Source of the DNA: Fontimonas thermophila
GTDB taxonomy: Bacteria; Pseudomonadota; Gammaproteobacteria; Nevskiales; Nevskiaceae
NCBI RefSeq assembly: GCF_900113085.1
Contig: NZ_FOOC01000002.1
Location: 248,001 to 312,000, forward strand
Direction: 5' to 3'
Length of the DNA stretch: 64,000 nt
In this document: piece by piece, positions 17,915 through 29,207 of the stretch
Numbering within the stretch: the first letter of the stretch is position 1
Layout: every line of letters starts with the position of its first letter
Program-made: the position numbers and the translations under genes
Notes under the pieces: generated by a model
Told to the model about the DNA's origin: nothing
The model's database searches: none
Seen by the model: only the letters and a program-made list of their open reading frames with translations

Positions 17915-18565
17915 ATGAACGCCGAATCTCCGGTAACCGAGATGACCGAATGGGAGCAGCGTCTGCGCTGCGCGCTCGCCGGTACGAGTCTTGCGCCGCC
18001 GCGGCCGATGGTCGATCTGGCCTTGCCATTCAAGGCGCAGAAGCTGCTGGAACCGCTGCTCGGCACACGTCTGCGTGCGGCGGCGGTGCTCGTGCCGGTG
18101 ATTCGCCGCGGCGATGACGCATCGATGTTGTTCACGGTCCGCGCGGGCCATCTGCGTTCGCACAGTGGCCAGATCAGTTTTCCAGGCGGCGGGTGCGACG
18201 CCGCCGACGGCAATGCCGTCGATACCGCGTTGCGTGAGGCGCGCGAAGAAATCGGGCTCGATCCCGCCTGCGTCGAGGTCATCGGCTTTCTCGACGATTA
18301 TCCCACGCTGTCGCGTTACCGGGTGACGCCCGTCGTCGGTCTGATCGAGGGTGAGCCTCATCTCAGCATCGATCAGAATGAAGTCGCGGAGGTCTTTGAG
18401 GTGCCACTCGCTTTCGTCTTCGACTCCCGGAATTTCAAGCGCACGCGCCTGTCCCGCGAGGGGATCCATCTGCCGGTGCTCGAACTGAACTGGCGGCAGC
18501 ATCGCATCTGGGGCGCGACGGCCGGCATGCTGTGGAATCTGGTGCAGAAGGTGGGAGCGGCATGA
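17915..18565 (+). CDS. nudL: CoA pyrophosphatase (Nudix hydrolase, NudL-like)
   Basis: A 216-residue Nudix hydrolase. The Nudix box is GGGCDAADGNAVDTALREAREEIGL in pattern (G-x5-E-x7-REUxEExGU), here with Asp/Ala at the first acidic position and intact REAREEIG. Just before it, the segment LRSHSGQISFPGG is the NuCoA motif that marks enzymes cleaving coenzyme A or acyl-CoA to 3',5'-ADP and (acyl)phosphopantetheine. It sits opposite the thioesterases, which also act on CoA thioesters. Its stop overlaps the start of the MazG gene by 4 bases. Confidence 0.9.
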   Translation: MNAESPVTEMTEWEQRLRCALAGTSLAPPRPMVDLALPFKAQKLLEPLLGTRLRAAAVLVPVIRRGDDASMLFTVRAGHLRSHSGQISFPGGGCDAADGNAVDTALREAREEIGLDPACVEVIGFLDDYPTLSRYRVTPVVGLIEGEPHLSIDQNEVAEVFEVPLAFVFDSRNFKRTRLSREGIHLPVLELNWRQHRIWGATAGMLWNLVQKVGAA

Positions 18566-18939
18566 GCGCGTCCGATCCGCTCAGAGATGCCCTGACACTG
18601 CAGCGCGATGCGGCCGAGCTGGGTTTCGACTGGCGCCATCTCCACGAGCTGTGGGCCAAGCTTGCCGAAGAGATCGAGGAACTCAAGCAGGCCGTGCCCC
18701 AGGGGGGCGATGCCGTGGAAGCCGAGCTGGGCGATCTGCTTTTCATGGTCGTCAACTTGGCACGCCATCTCGGTGTCGATCCCGCTGCAGCGCTGGCGCG
18801 CACGAATGCCAAATTCACGCATCGCTTTGCCTACGTCGCCGCACGGCTTGAGCTTCTGCCGCCGATCGGGGATGCTCGGCGTCTGGACGCGATGGAGGCG
18901 CTCTGGCTCGAAGCCAAGCGTCTGGAAAAGAACGGTTAG
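18562..18939 (+). CDS. MazG-like single-domain nucleotide pyrophosphohydrolase
   Basis: A 125-residue all-alpha NTP-PPase domain. The helix LAEEIEELKQAV supplies the EExxE metal-binding residues, and ELGDLLFMVVNLARHLGVDP the second (ExxD). This corresponds to one half of the duplicated E. coli MazG. Such proteins hydrolyse (d)NTPs to monophosphates and clean the nucleotide pool. The ATG at 18562 overlaps the nudL stop (ATGA) and is preceded by GGGAG, so the two hydrolases are co-translated. A longer in-frame extension upstream is not protein-like. Confidence 0.88.
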   Translation: MSASDPLRDALTLQRDAAELGFDWRHLHELWAKLAEEIEELKQAVPQGGDAVEAELGDLLFMVVNLARHLGVDPAAALARTNAKFTHRFAYVAARLELLPPIGDARRLDAMEALWLEAKRLEKNG

Positions 18940-19013
18940 GGTCTGGCGAGTCGCCAGCTGAAGGCAGGAGCGCCTGGTTTGCGGGGGCATACCGGCGCAG
19001 GAGGAGAACAACG

Positions 19014-19958
19014 ATGCGTATCGGAATCGTCGTCGATTCCGGCTGTGATTTGCCGCCGGAATTCATTGCCCAGCACAAGATCGGCATTCTGCCGATCACG
19101 ATCCACCTCGAGGGGCGGGATCTGGTGGACCGGCGCGACCCACAGGAAACACTCGAGTTCTATCGGCACCATCGTGCCGAAGTCGCCGATGCCAGCACTT
19201 CACCGCTGTCACCCGAGCAGATCAAGGACGTGTTCTTATCGAACCTGGTGCTCGATTACGACTTCGTGTTCTGTCTCACCATCGCGAGCAGCCGCAGCCC
19301 GATCTACGAAAATGCGGTGAAAGCTTCGTTCGCGATTCTGTCGGACTACAAGCCGATCCGTGCGCAGGCCGGGGTTCCAGGGCCTTTTTCGCTGCGTGTC
19401 GTCGATACGCAAAATCTGTTCGCCGGACAGGCGATCTCCGCGGTCGAAGTGGTGCGCATGATCCGCCAGGGCGTGGCCAATCCGAACAAGATCCGCGAAC
19501 GGCTGGAGCAGATCATCCCCAACACCTATGGCTACATGATTCCGCGCGATCTGCACTACCTGCGGGTGCGCGCGCAGAAAAAGGGGGATCGCAGTGTCGG
19601 CTGGTTTGGCGCGATGCTTGGAACCGCGCTCGACATCAAGCCGCTGCTGCGCGGCTATCGCAACGAAACCGGGCCGGTGGCCAAGCTGCGGCACTTCGAC
19701 GACGCAGCGGAGAGGCTGTTCGGTTACGTCACCCGCCGCATCGAACAGGGGTTGATGACGCCCACGCTTGCGATCAGCTACGGCGGCGAACTCGCCGAAG
19801 TGCACAAGCTTTCTGGTTATGCCGCGATGATCAATGTCTGTCGGCGCAAGGGTGTGGAGGTTTTCGAGAGCATCATGAGTATCACCGGCGGGATCAACGT
19901 CGGCGAGGGTGCGCTCGCCATCGCATTTGCTGCCGAGGAACACGAACTGGATCTGTGA
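19014..19958 (+). CDS. DegV family fatty-acid-binding protein
   Basis: A 314-residue DegV-fold protein. The N-terminal strand and loop GIVVDSGCDLPPEF hold the acyl-carboxylate-binding Ser typical of the family, and the second conserved patch is CLTIASSRSPIYENA. The C-terminal half has the ISYGGELAEVH and GINVGEGALAIAF segments. In Firmicutes the related FakB proteins present fatty acids to the kinase FakA; no FakA-like gene is visible here, so the role in this organism is open. A strong ribosome-binding site (AGGAGGAGAAC) precedes the ATG. It is monocistronic or at the head of a unit with dapB. Confidence 0.92.
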   Translation: MRIGIVVDSGCDLPPEFIAQHKIGILPITIHLEGRDLVDRRDPQETLEFYRHHRAEVADASTSPLSPEQIKDVFLSNLVLDYDFVFCLTIASSRSPIYENAVKASFAILSDYKPIRAQAGVPGPFSLRVVDTQNLFAGQAISAVEVVRMIRQGVANPNKIRERLEQIIPNTYGYMIPRDLHYLRVRAQKKGDRSVGWFGAMLGTALDIKPLLRGYRNETGPVAKLRHFDDAAERLFGYVTRRIEQGLMTPTLAISYGGELAEVHKLSGYAAMINVCRRKGVEVFESIMSITGGINVGEGALAIAFAAEEHELDL

Positions 19959-19999
19959 GCACAGGGCCGGCACCGCTTAAGCTATGCGCCCGTCATTGA

Positions 20000-20820
<821 letters not shown>

Positions 20821-20821
<1 letters not shown>

Positions 20822-21315
20822 TGACGGCAGTGAGCATCCGTCCGGCACGGCCGCAGGATGTACCGACGATCCTCGCCTTGATTCGTGCGCTGGCCGAGTA
20901 CGAAAAGTTGTTGCACGAAGTCACAGCCACTGAAGCAGCCCTGCATGCGGGCTTGTTCGGTCCGCGCCCGCATGCCGAGGCGGTGCTGGCCTGGGATGGC
21001 GACGAGGCGGCCGGGTTTGCGCTCTACTTTCACAGTTTCTCGACTTTCCTCGCCCGGCCAGGGATTTATCTCGAAGACTTGTTTGTGCGTCCTGAATACC
21101 GCGGTCGTGGAATCGGCAAGGCCCTGCTCGCAGAAGTCGCGCGGGTTGCGGTGGCGCGTGGATGCGGGCGCCTGGAGTGGGCCGTGCTCGATTGGAATGC
21201 ACCGGCAATCGCGTTCTACCGCAGATTCGGCGCGCAGGCGCTTGCAGACTGGACCGTTCACCGCATCAGCGGACCGGCGCTCCATACACTGGCAGCCCAG
21301 GCGCGGCCGCGCTAG
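20821..21315 (+). CDS. GNAT acetyltransferase of the diamine/thialysine (SAT2-like) group
   Basis: A 164-residue GNAT N-acetyltransferase. The acetyl-CoA loop is RPEYRGRGIGKALL. The strand IYLEDLFVRPEYRG and the segment LEWAVLDWNAPAIAFYRRFGA are the pattern of the eukaryotic SAT2 (thialysine N-epsilon-acetyltransferase) and bacterial diamine acetyltransferase-like proteins. It probably acetylates a small amine or amino-acid side chain; the exact substrate is not predictable. It shares one base with the dapB stop and is probably translated from the same mRNA, but a functional link to lysine synthesis is only suggestive. Confidence 0.88.
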
Positions 21316-21353
21316 AACAGACGGCGATAGCGACGTTTCTTGAGGAGAGAACG

Positions 21354-22682
21354 ATGGGCATCCTGCACACAGCCAGCGCGGTTTCCGTCGCCGCAGTCTT
21401 GTCGCAGACGCTGTCGCAGATGCCCCCTGCGAGCCCGGATACGCGCGATCTGCAGGCGCTGATCAACGCCGTGCAGCCGCACGTGATCGAGCATCGACGG
21501 CATCTGCACGCACACCCCGAGTTGTCCAATCGCGAATTCGCAACGGCGGCTTACATTGCCGAACAGCTGCGTGCACTGGGTGTGCCGGTCGAGACGGGGA
21601 TTGCGCGCACAGGCGTCGTCGGTGTGATCAAGGGCGCTCGTCCAGGTCCTGTGATCGCGTTGCGCGCCGATATGGATGCGCTGCCGGTTACCGAACAAAC
21701 CGATGTGCCGTTCCGGTCCACCGTGCGTACAACTTACGATGGCAAGGAAGTCGGCGTCATGCATGCGTGCGGGCACGATGGCCACATGGCCATTCTGCTC
21801 GGCGTCGCCGAGGTGCTCATGCAGCAGCGGGACATCCTGCCGGGCACGGTCAAGCTCATTTTCCAGCCCGCCGAGGAGGGTCCACCTCCCGGAGAGGAGG
21901 GTGGTGCCGCACAAATGATCCGTGAGGGCGTGCTGCGCAACGATCCGCAACCAGAGGCGATTTTTGGCTTGCATTTGTTGTCGCAATTCGAAGTCGGCCG
22001 GGTCGGTTACCGTTCCGGCGGCATCATGGCCAGTGCCGACGATCTGCGCATCGTGGTCCGCGGCAAGCAAACCCATGGCGCCGCCCCTTGGCTGGGTATC
22101 GATCCAATCGTCGCAGCGGCGCAAATCGTACTCGGTCTGCAGACGATCCCGAGCCGTCAAACCGAGGCGACCAAGGCGCCGGTGATCGTTTCCATCGGCA
22201 AGATCGAGGGTGGGGTACGTGACAACATCATCCCGGATCGGGTTGAGATGAAAGGCACCTTGCGTGCCCTCGACGAAAACATGCGTCAGGATTTGCATGC
22301 ACGCGTGCAACGCACTGCCGAGAAGATCGCCGAGGCTTCCAGCGCAAGCGCCGAGGTGTTCATCGCGGAACGTCACGCCTATCCGGTCACCTACAACGAT
22401 CCCGCATTGATGGCGCGCATGCTGCCGGGGCTGCGTCAAGCCTTCGGCGATGCCTTGTTCGAAGCCCAGCCGATTCTCGGAGCCGAGGATTTTTCATTCT
22501 TCCAGCGCGAGATCCCGGGCTTGTATTTCTTTGTCGGCATCCGGCCGCCACACATTCCGCCGGATGAGTTCCCGGCCAATCACTCACCGCATTTCACGAT
22601 GGACGAACACGCACTGGCAACCGGCATGCGGCTGTTCCTGCATCTGGTGTGGGACTATCTGGACGGGAGGCGCGAACCTTGA
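21354..22682 (+). CDS. M20D-family metallo-amidohydrolase
   Basis: A 442-residue M20 peptidase-family amidohydrolase (hippurate / IAA-amino-acid / N-acyl-amino-acid hydrolase group). RRHLHAHPELS, RADMDALPVTE, the metal motif MHACGHDGHMA, QPAEEG and, near the C-terminus, GAEDFSFFQREIPG are the signature blocks; the lid domain sits in between. GAGGAGAG precedes the ATG. The first 30 residues (SAVSVAAVLSQTLSQ) are mildly hydrophobic and might be a weak signal peptide, so a periplasmic location cannot be excluded. The gene overlaps the start of the radical SAM gene by 4 bases (TTGA). Confidence 0.92.
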   Translation: MGILHTASAVSVAAVLSQTLSQMPPASPDTRDLQALINAVQPHVIEHRRHLHAHPELSNREFATAAYIAEQLRALGVPVETGIARTGVVGVIKGARPGPVIALRADMDALPVTEQTDVPFRSTVRTTYDGKEVGVMHACGHDGHMAILLGVAEVLMQQRDILPGTVKLIFQPAEEGPPPGEEGGAAQMIREGVLRNDPQPEAIFGLHLLSQFEVGRVGYRSGGIMASADDLRIVVRGKQTHGAAPWLGIDPIVAAAQIVLGLQTIPSRQTEATKAPVIVSIGKIEGGVRDNIIPDRVEMKGTLRALDENMRQDLHARVQRTAEKIAEASSASAEVFIAERHAYPVTYNDPALMARMLPGLRQAFGDALFEAQPILGAEDFSFFQREIPGLYFFVGIRPPHIPPDEFPANHSPHFTMDEHALATGMRLFLHLVWDYLDGRREP

Positions 22683-23827
22683 CTCGATCGCCGATCCCAC
22701 ACAAAGGGCGTGGCGCCACGATCAATCCGCAAGGGCGCTTCGAAACCCTGCGTCGCGAGCCCATCGATGACGGATGGGGCAGGACGCTGCGCTCGGATCA
22801 TCCACCCATGGATGGCCAGGCCGATCTCTCCGACGAGGACGTCGCGGAATCGATGGAAGCCGCACGCGAGCTGCCGACCCAGCTTTTCATCGACCATGCG
22901 CGTACGATCATCACGCGCAACGTATCGCCCGACATCCCGTTCCGCCAGTCGATCAACCCCTATCGTGGCTGCGAGCACGGCTGCGTCTACTGCTACGCCC
23001 GGCCTGCGCACGCTTATCTCGATCTTTCACCGGGACTCGATTTCGAGACCAAGCTGTTTTACAAGCCCGATGCCGCGCGTTTGCTCGAGGCAGAGCTGCG
23101 CAAACCGGGCTACCGTCCGCAATGGATCGCGCTCGGTGCCAACACCGATCCATGGCAGCCGGTGGAACGCCGGCTCGGAATCACACGCGGCATCCTCGAG
23201 GTCCTGGCCCGTTTCCGTCACCCCGTCGGGATCGTCACCAAAGGCGCGGTTCTGATCGAGCGTGACATCGATTTGCTCGCGGACATGGCGCGCGATGATC
23301 TCGTCATGGTCGCGATCTCGGTGACGACCCTGGATCCCGCGCTCAAACGCACGCTGGAACCGCGCGCCTCGGCGCCGGCGACACGGCTGCGTGTGATGCG
23401 CAAGCTCGCCGATGCCGGCGTGCCGGTGATGGTGATGTTTTCGCCGGTGATCCCTTTCGTCAACGATGCCGAACTCGAGCGCGTGCTCGAAGCCGCATAC
23501 GATGCCGGGGCACGCCATGCGGCTTATGTGATGCTGCGTCTGCCGCACGAAGTAAAGGAGCTGTTCCGGGCCTGGCTCGATGTACATCTGCCCCTGAAGG
23601 CCGCGCACGTCATGAGCCTGGTGACGCAGATGCGCGGTGGCAAGGACTACGACAGCGCTTTCGGCACGCGTATGCGCGGGGAGGGAGCTTACGCCGATGT
23701 CATCGCCCAGCGCTTCCGCACCGCGTGCAAGCGGCTGGGGCTCAATGCGCAGCCGATGCCGGTACTTTCCACGGCGCATTTCCGTGTGCCGCCGGGCGCC
23801 GGAGACCAGATCGAGCTGCCACTATGA
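22679..23827 (+). CDS. PA0069-family radical SAM protein
   Basis: A 382-residue radical SAM enzyme of the PA0069 group, related to SplB-like proteins. The 4Fe-4S cluster motif is NPYRGCEHGCVYCYARPAHAY (CxxxCxxC in its core). The N-terminal KGRGATINPQGRFE block is characteristic of the group. The reaction is unknown. The TTG at 22679 is chosen because GGGAGG sits 8 nt upstream and it overlaps the stop of the amidohydrolase gene; an upstream ATG would lie deep inside that gene. C-terminal segments (YDSAFGTRMRGEGAYAD) are conserved in the family. Confidence 0.9.
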   Translation: MTRSPIPHKGRGATINPQGRFETLRREPIDDGWGRTLRSDHPPMDGQADLSDEDVAESMEAARELPTQLFIDHARTIITRNVSPDIPFRQSINPYRGCEHGCVYCYARPAHAYLDLSPGLDFETKLFYKPDAARLLEAELRKPGYRPQWIALGANTDPWQPVERRLGITRGILEVLARFRHPVGIVTKGAVLIERDIDLLADMARDDLVMVAISVTTLDPALKRTLEPRASAPATRLRVMRKLADAGVPVMVMFSPVIPFVNDAELERVLEAAYDAGARHAAYVMLRLPHEVKELFRAWLDVHLPLKAAHVMSLVTQMRGGKDYDSAFGTRMRGEGAYADVIAQRFRTACKRLGLNAQPMPVLSTAHFRVPPGAGDQIELPL

Positions 23828-23874
23828 CCGCGACGAGATACCCAGGCCCGGCGCGCGGCGCGATCTTGGCCGCA

Positions 23875-23903
23875 TGGACGATGCGGCAGCGCAGCGATAT
23901 AAT
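23875..23903 (+). promoter_or_regulatory. Sigma-70-type promoter upstream of carA
   Basis: TGGACG (23875-23880) and a perfect TATAAT (23898-23903) with a 17-bp spacer. Transcription would start near 23910, about 140 nt before carA, and run at once into the hairpin at 23919. Confidence 0.65.
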
Positions 23904-23918
23904 GCCGACCTAATCCTG

Positions 23919-23941
23919 CGGGGGCATAAAGCCCCCGTTTT
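23919..23941 (+). terminator. Attenuator-like hairpin in the carA leader
   Basis: CGGGGGC-ATAAA-GCCCCCG forms a 7-bp GC stem with a 5-nt loop, followed by TTTT. It begins about 10 nt after the predicted transcription start, so it could terminate the leader early (attenuation or reiterative-type control of pyrimidine/arginine genes) or end the upstream transcript. Confidence 0.6.
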
Positions 23942-24048
23942 GCTGAAGAAGCGAGCCTCTCGGCAAAACACCGTAACTTTCGATGGGACCGGCCCGCGCG
24001 CCTTGCAGGGTCGATCCTCATGCAACGACCGGATTAGAAACGATACCC

Positions 24049-25185
24049 ATGCCAGACCTCAAACCGGCCCTGCTCGTACTCGCAGATGGTTCCATATTCA
24101 ACGGTGTTTCCATCGGCGCAGAAGGACAGACAGTCGGGGAAGTGGTCTTCAACACCGCGATGACCGGGTATCAGGAGATCCTCACCGACCCCTCGTACCG
24201 CGGGCAAATCGTCACGCTGACGTATCCGCACATCGGCAACGTCGGAGTCAATGCCGAAGACGCCGAGTCCGACCGGGTCCACATTGCCGGTCTGGTGTTG
24301 CGGGAAGTACCGCGGCGGCCGAGCAATTTCCGCTCGACACAAGATTTCCGCGATTACCTGCGAGCCAACAAGGTGGTTGCCATCGCCGGTGTCGACACTC
24401 GCCGGCTGACCCGTATCCTGCGCGATAAAGGCGCACAAAATGGCTGCATCGTCGCCGGCAGCCGCATCTCGGGAAAAAAAGCCCTGTCGGCCGCGCAGCG
24501 CCACCCCGGACTCAAGGGCGCCGACCTGGCGCAGGTCGTCTCCACTGACGCGGCTTACACCTGGACCCGCGGTAGCTGGACGCTCGCAGCCAACCGGGAA
24601 ACAGAGCGACCGGGTGGGCGCTACCATGTCGTCGTCTATGATTTTGGCGTCAAGCGCAACATCCTGCGCATGCTCGTCGACCGCGACTGCCGCGTCACCG
24701 TCGTGCCGGCAAGGACTCCCGTTGCCGAGGTGCTTGCGCTCAAACCCGACGGGGTGCTGCTCTCCAACGGCCCTGGCGATCCCGAGCCCTGCACTTATGC
24801 CATCGAGGCCGCGCGGGCCTTAATACAAAAAAAGCTGCCTTTGTTCGGAATTTGTCTGGGACATCAAATCCTGGGGCTGGCTGTCGGCGCCAAGACGCTG
24901 AAAATGAAATTCGGCCACCATGGCGCAAACCATCCGGTGCAGGATCTCGAAAGCGGGCGCGTGATGATCACGAGCCAGAATCACGGCTTTGCCGTCGACG
25001 AATCGACCTTGCCGGCGCATGTGAAGGTCACGCATCGCTCGCTGTTCGATGGTTCGAACCAAGGCTTGCGTGTGCTCGATGCACCAGCTTTCAGCTTCCA
25101 GGGCCATCCGGAAGCCAGCCCCGGTCCTCACGATGTCGGTGAGCTGTTCGACCGTTTCGTGCGGCTGATGGCCGGCGGTAACTGA
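24049..25185 (+). CDS. carA: Carbamoyl-phosphate synthase small subunit
   Basis: The 378-residue glutaminase subunit that releases ammonia from glutamine and channels it to CarB for carbamoyl phosphate, the precursor of arginine and pyrimidines. The N-terminal domain ([31 protein letters not shown]) is CarA-specific; the class I amidotransferase domain has the Cys nucleophile in GICLGHQ and the His/Glu pair in [14 protein letters not shown] use the ATG at 24049 (MPDLKPALL), which fits the family; the frame is open upstream but is in the leader. Control probably acts through the promoter and the hairpin in the leader. Confidence 0.97.
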   Translation: MPDLKPALLVLADGSIFNGVSIGAEGQTVGEVVFNTAMTGYQEILTDPSYRGQIVTLTYPHIGNVGVNAEDAESDRVHIAGLVLREVPRRPSNFRSTQDFRDYLRANKVVAIAGVDTRRLTRILRDKGAQNGCIVAGSRISGKKALSAAQRHPGLKGADLAQVVSTDAAYTWTRGSWTLAANRETERPGGRYHVVVYDFGVKRNILRMLVDRDCRVTVVPARTPVAEVLALKPDGVLLSNGPGDPEPCTYAIEAARALIQKKLPLFGICLGHQILGLAVGAKTLKMKFGHHGANHPVQDLESGRVMITSQNHGFAVDESTLPAHVKVTHRSLFDGSNQGLRVLDAPAFSFQGHPEASPGPHDVGELFDRFVRLMAGGN

Positions 25186-25223
25186 CCATGTGCGGTGCCA
25201 GTACCCTCGCCACCGGGGTATCG

Positions 25224-25246
25224 GGCGGTGACCGTGGGGTACCGCC
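25224..25246 (+). other. Hairpin in the carA-carB spacer
   Basis: The 172-bp carA-carB gap holds no gene. GGCGGTgACC pairs with GGTACCGCC (9 bp, one bulged G, 4-nt loop). No T-run follows. It may set the carA/carB ratio by RNA processing. Confidence 0.35.
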
Positions 25247-25357
25247 TTCATTCGAATGGGCCGTTCATGCTGCGCACGGCACTCCGACGTGGCGTGCAGG
25301 CCGCGTTTCCCACTTCAATGCCCGGCCGGCAGTTGTCGCCGGCGGATGATCCGATCC

Positions 25358-28300
25358 ATGCCCAAGCGTAACGACATCCACAGCATTCTCATCATCGGTG
25401 CGGGCCCCATCGTCATCGGCCAGGCCTGCGAGTTCGATTACTCGGGAGCCCAGGCCTGCAAGGCTCTGCGTCAGGAAGGGTATCGCGTCATCCTGGTCAA
25501 TTCGAATCCCGCGACGATCATGACCGACCCGGAAATGGCCGATGCCACGTACATCGAGCCGATCCGCTGGCAGGCGATCAAGAAAATCATCGAGAAGGAG
25601 CGGCCTGACGCACTGCTGCCGACGATGGGCGGGCAGACCGCGCTCAACTGCGCCCTCGACCTGGTCAGGCACGGCGTTCTGGAGAAATACGGTGTCGAGC
25701 TGATCGGCGCCAAGGCCGAGGCGATCGACATCGCCGAGGACCGTCAGAAATTCCGCGATGCAATGACCGAGATCGGTCTGGGCTGTGCCCGTTCCGGCAT
25801 CGCCCACACCCTGGAGGAGGCGCGCAGAATTCAGGCGGAAATCGGTTTCCCGGTGATCATCCGGCCAAGTTTTACGCTCGGCGGGACGGGCGGCGGCGTT
25901 GCGTACAACGTCGATGAGTTCGAGGAAATCGTCGCGCGCGGGCTCGATCTGTCGCCAACCACTGAAGTGCTGATCGAGGAATCCCTGCTCGGCTGGAAAG
26001 AGTACGAGATGGAGGTTGTCCGCGACCGCAAGGACAATTGCATCATCGTCTGCTCGATCGAAAACTTCGATCCCATGGGCGTGCACACCGGCGATTCGAT
26101 CACCGTTGCGCCGGCGCAAACCCTCACCGACAAGGAATATCAGATCATGCGCGACGCGAGTCTTGCGGTGTTGCGCAGGATCGGCGTCGATACCGGCGGC
26201 TCCAACGTGCAGTTCGCGATCAACCCCAAAGACGGGCGCATGATCGTGATCGAGATGAATCCGCGCGTATCGCGCAGCTCGGCGCTGGCGTCCAAGGCCA
26301 CGGGTTTTCCGATTGCCAAGATCGCTGCCAAGCTCGCCGTCGGGTACACCCTCGACGAACTCAAGAACGACATCACCGGGGGGCGAACCCCGGCTTCGTT
26401 CGAACCCAGCATCGATTACGTCGTCGTCAAGATTCCGCGCTTTACTTTCGAGAAATTCCCGCAGGCCGATTCACGACTGACGACGCAGATGAAGTCGGTC
26501 GGCGAGGTGATGGCGATCGGCCGCAATTTCCAGGAGGCCCTGCACAAGGCGATGCGCGGGCTCGAGGTCGGATCCGAGGGTTTCGAGTCGCAGGTCCCCG
26601 ATTTTTCGCAGGAGTCGATCAATCGCATCCGGACTGAACTGGCGATTCCGCGCGCCAAGCGGCTGTGGTACATCGGGGATGCCTTCCGTGCCGGCATGAG
26701 CATCGACGAAGTCCATCAGCTTTCGAAAATCGATCCGTGGTTCCTCGAACAAATCGAGGAACTGATCGCCGCCGAGCGGCAGCTTGCCGGTCAGAAACTG
26801 AGTGCACTCGATGCCGAGCTCTTGCGCCGCTACAAGCGGCTCGGATTTTCCGATGCGCGGCTCGCAAGACTCATGGGCGTCAAAGAGGACTCGGTGCGCC
26901 GTCTGCGGCACAAGCTCGGCATCCGCCCGGTTTACAAGCGCGTCGATACCTGCGCCGCCGAGTTCCCGACGTCCACCGCCTATCTGTACTCCTCCTACGA
27001 CGAGGAATGCGAGGCCGCGCCCTCGAACCGCGAGAAGATCGTCATCCTGGGCGGCGGTCCGAACCGCATCGGGCAGGGCATCGAGTTCGATTACTGCTGC
27101 GTGCACGCCGCATTGGCCCTGCGCGAGGATGGTTACGAAACCATCATGGTCAACTGCAATCCGGAGACCGTCTCGACCGATTACGACACCTCGGACCGCC
27201 TGTATTTCGAGCCGCTGACATTCGAGGATGTGATGGAAATCATCGACCTCGAAAAACCCAAGGGCGTGATCGTCCAATTCGGCGGACAGACGCCGCTGAA
27301 GCTGGCGCGGCGACTCGAGGCGGCGGGGGCGCCGATCATCGGGACCACGCCCGATGCCATCGATCTCGCCGAAGATCGCGGACGGTTCCAGAAACTGATC
27401 GACGATCTTGGTCTGCTGCAGCCGCCCAATGGCACTGCGACGTCAGAGAAGCAGGCGCTCGCGGTTGCCCGCCGGATCGGCTATCCCCTGGTCGTGCGGC
27501 CGTCCTATGTGCTCGGCGGCCGCGCGATGGAAATCGTCTACGACGACCCCGATCTGCTGCGTTACATGCGCGAGGCGGTCCAGGTGTCCAATGATTCGCC
27601 GGTGCTGCTCGACCGCTTCCTCAATGACGCGATCGAGGTCGATGTCGATGCACTGGCGGACGGGCAGGACGTTGTCATCGGCGGAATCATGGAACACATC
27701 GAGGAGGCGGGCGTGCATTCCGGCGATTCGGCGTGTTCGCTACCGGCGCATTCCCTGCCCAAGAAGGTCCAGGACGAAATCCGCCGCCAGGTGGTCAAGC
27801 TGGCCAAGGCCTTGAACGTCGTTGGATTGATGAACACCCAGTTCGCCGTGCAGGAGGGCCGGGTGTATCTGCTCGAAGTCAATCCTCGTGCCTCGCGCAC
27901 GGCACCCTTCGTCTCCAAGGCCACGGGACGGCCGCTCGCCAAGATTGCGGCGCGCTGCATGGTCGGGCAGACGCTCAAAGCGCAGAACGTGACCAAGGAG
28001 ATCCTGCCTCCGTACTACTCGGTCAAGGAATCGGTCTTTCCGTTCAACAAATTCCCCGGCGTCGATCCCCTGCTGGGGCCGGAGATGCGCTCGACCGGGG
28101 AGGTCATGGGCACGGGCATCCACTTTGGCGAGGCCTTCCACAAGGCGATTCTCGCTGCCGGCATGAACATCCCCCGCGAAGGCACGGCGTTCATCTCGGT
28201 GCGCGACCAGGACAAGAAAAAAGCCGTGGAGCTCGCCCGCATCCTCGCGGCCAAGGGGTTCAGGATCATCGCCACCCACGGCACCGCCGCGGCGATTCTG

Positions 28301-28576
28301 AAAGCCGGCATTCCCTGCCAGGGCGTGAACAAAGTCAAGGAAGGGCGGCCCCACTGTGTCGATATGATCAAGAACGGGGAGATCCACTTCATCGCAAACA
28401 CCACCGAGGGCAAGCAATCGATCGAGGAATCGCGCTCGATCCGCGCCTCGGCCATCCAGAACAAAGTCTGTTATTTCACGACCATGGCCGGCGCGCTCGC
28501 CGCCGCGGCGGCGATGGATCATCTCGATCGCCTGGACGTCAACCGCCTGCAGAGCTTGCACGCCTCGATCCAGTAA
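25358..28576 (+). CDS. carB: Carbamoyl-phosphate synthase large subunit
   Basis: A 1072-residue synthetase made of two homologous ATP-grasp halves, which form carboxy-phosphate and then phosphorylate carbamate, plus a C-terminal MGS-like allosteric domain. The first half begins [24 protein letters not shown], the second [21 protein letters not shown]. Metal/ATP motifs such as [18 protein letters not shown] and [18 protein letters not shown] occur in each half. The allosteric domain (from about residue 935) has the [10 protein letters not shown] loop. The ATG at 25358 (MPKRNDIHS) fits the family start; an open stretch upstream is not CarB-like. It is followed by greA, a common order. Confidence 0.97.
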   Translation: MPKRNDIHSILIIGAGPIVIGQACEFDYSGAQACKALRQEGYRVILVNSNPATIMTDPEMADATYIEPIRWQAIKKIIEKERPDALLPTMGGQTALNCALDLVRHGVLEKYGVELIGAKAEAIDIAEDRQKFRDAMTEIGLGCARSGIAHTLEEARRIQAEIGFPVIIRPSFTLGGTGGGVAYNVDEFEEIVARGLDLSPTTEVLIEESLLGWKEYEMEVVRDRKDNCIIVCSIENFDPMGVHTGDSITVAPAQTLTDKEYQIMRDASLAVLRRIGVDTGGSNVQFAINPKDGRMIVIEMNPRVSRSSALASKATGFPIAKIAAKLAVGYTLDELKNDITGGRTPASFEPSIDYVVVKIPRFTFEKFPQADSRLTTQMKSVGEVMAIGRNFQEALHKAMRGLEVGSEGFESQVPDFSQESINRIRTELAIPRAKRLWYIGDAFRAGMSIDEVHQLSKIDPWFLEQIEELIAAERQLAGQKLSALDAELLRRYKRLGFSDARLARLMGVKEDSVRRLRHKLGIRPVYKRVDTCAAEFPTSTAYLYSSYDEECEAAPSNREKIVILGGGPNRIGQGIEFDYCCVHAALALREDGYETIMVNCNPETVSTDYDTSDRLYFEPLTFEDVMEIIDLEKPKGVIVQFGGQTPLKLARRLEAAGAPIIGTTPDAIDLAEDRGRFQKLIDDLGLLQPPNGTATSEKQALAVARRIGYPLVVRPSYVLGGRAMEIVYDDPDLLRYMREAVQVSNDSPVLLDRFLNDAIEVDVDALADGQDVVIGGIMEHIEEAGVHSGDSACSLPAHSLPKKVQDEIRRQVVKLAKALNVVGLMNTQFAVQEGRVYLLEVNPRASRTAPFVSKATGRPLAKIAARCMVGQTLKAQNVTKEILPPYYSVKESVFPFNKFPGVDPLLGPEMRSTGEVMGTGIHFGEAFHKAILAAGMNIPREGTAFISVRDQDKKKAVELARILAAKGFRIIATHGTAAAILKAGIPCQGVNKVKEGRPHCVDMIKNGEIHFIANTTEGKQSIEESRSIRASAIQNKVCYFTTMAGALAAAAAMDHLDRLDVNRLQSLHASIQ

Positions 28577-28606
28577 GTACCATTACCGCATTCATCCGAT
28601 TTTTTT

Positions 28607-28636
28607 GCCTGCCGTGGTGCGCGGCGGGCCTTGTTT
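28607..28636. terminator. Hairpin with flanking T/A runs between carB and greA
   Basis: GCCTGCCG / CGGCGGGC form an 8-bp stem (one G-U) with a 7-nt loop, followed by CTTGTTTTT and preceded by a T6 run. It could terminate partially, separating carAB from greA. Confidence 0.55.
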
Positions 28637-28652
28637 TTGCCCGAAGATTGCC

Positions 28653-29129
28653 ATGAACAAGATTCCAATGACGGCCCGCGGCGCCGAAAAGCTGCGCGAA
28701 GAACTCCGGTACCGCAAAAGCGAGCTGCGCCCGAAAATCATCGCGGCCATCGAGGAAGCGCGTAAACAGGGCGATCTGCGTGAAAACGCCGAATACCATG
28801 CCGCACGCGAGCAGCATGGGTTCAACGAGGGGCGTATCCAGGAGATCGAGGCCAAACTCAGCGCCGCCCAGATCATCGACGTCACCCAGATGGCCGCAAC
28901 TGGCAAGGTCATTTTCGGCGTCACCGTCGATCTGGCCGACGCCGATTCCGGCGAGGAGCTGCGCTACCAGATCGTCGGTGAGGACGAAGCCGACGCCAAA
29001 AGCGGGTTGTTGTCGGTCAATTCGCCGATCGCCCGTGCCTTGATCGGCAAGTGCGAGGGCGACATCGTCCGGGTGACGACGCCGGCCGGCGCACGGGAGC
29101 TTGAAATCCTCAAAGTGCACCACATATGA
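28653..29129 (+). CDS. greA: Transcription elongation factor GreA
   Basis: A 158-residue factor that enters the RNA polymerase secondary channel and stimulates cleavage of backtracked RNA. The N-terminal coiled coil carries the family tip signature [18 protein letters not shown] with its acidic Asp/Glu residues, and the C-terminal FKBP-like domain ends in [18 protein letters not shown]. The length equals the E. coli protein. The ATG at 28653 (MNKIPMT) is the standard start. It sits after carB and before rlmE; the yhbY gene often found next to greA/rlmE is not here. Confidence 0.97.
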   Translation: MNKIPMTARGAEKLREELRYRKSELRPKIIAAIEEARKQGDLRENAEYHAAREQHGFNEGRIQEIEAKLSAAQIIDVTQMAATGKVIFGVTVDLADADSGEELRYQIVGEDEADAKSGLLSVNSPIARALIGKCEGDIVRVTTPAGARELEILKVHHI

Positions 29130-29207
29130 CCGGAGAATCGGGAGTCGGGAATCGCCGTCCGTGCATCCTGCCCTGAATCGTACGCGCGTTCCACGTTCCC
29201 GTCCGTC

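Noticed and set aside
17432-18502. N-terminal extension of the thioesterase frame on the minus strand
   Set aside because: It runs antisense through nudL and out of frame over the other thioesterase; the true start at 17431 overlaps the upstream stop.
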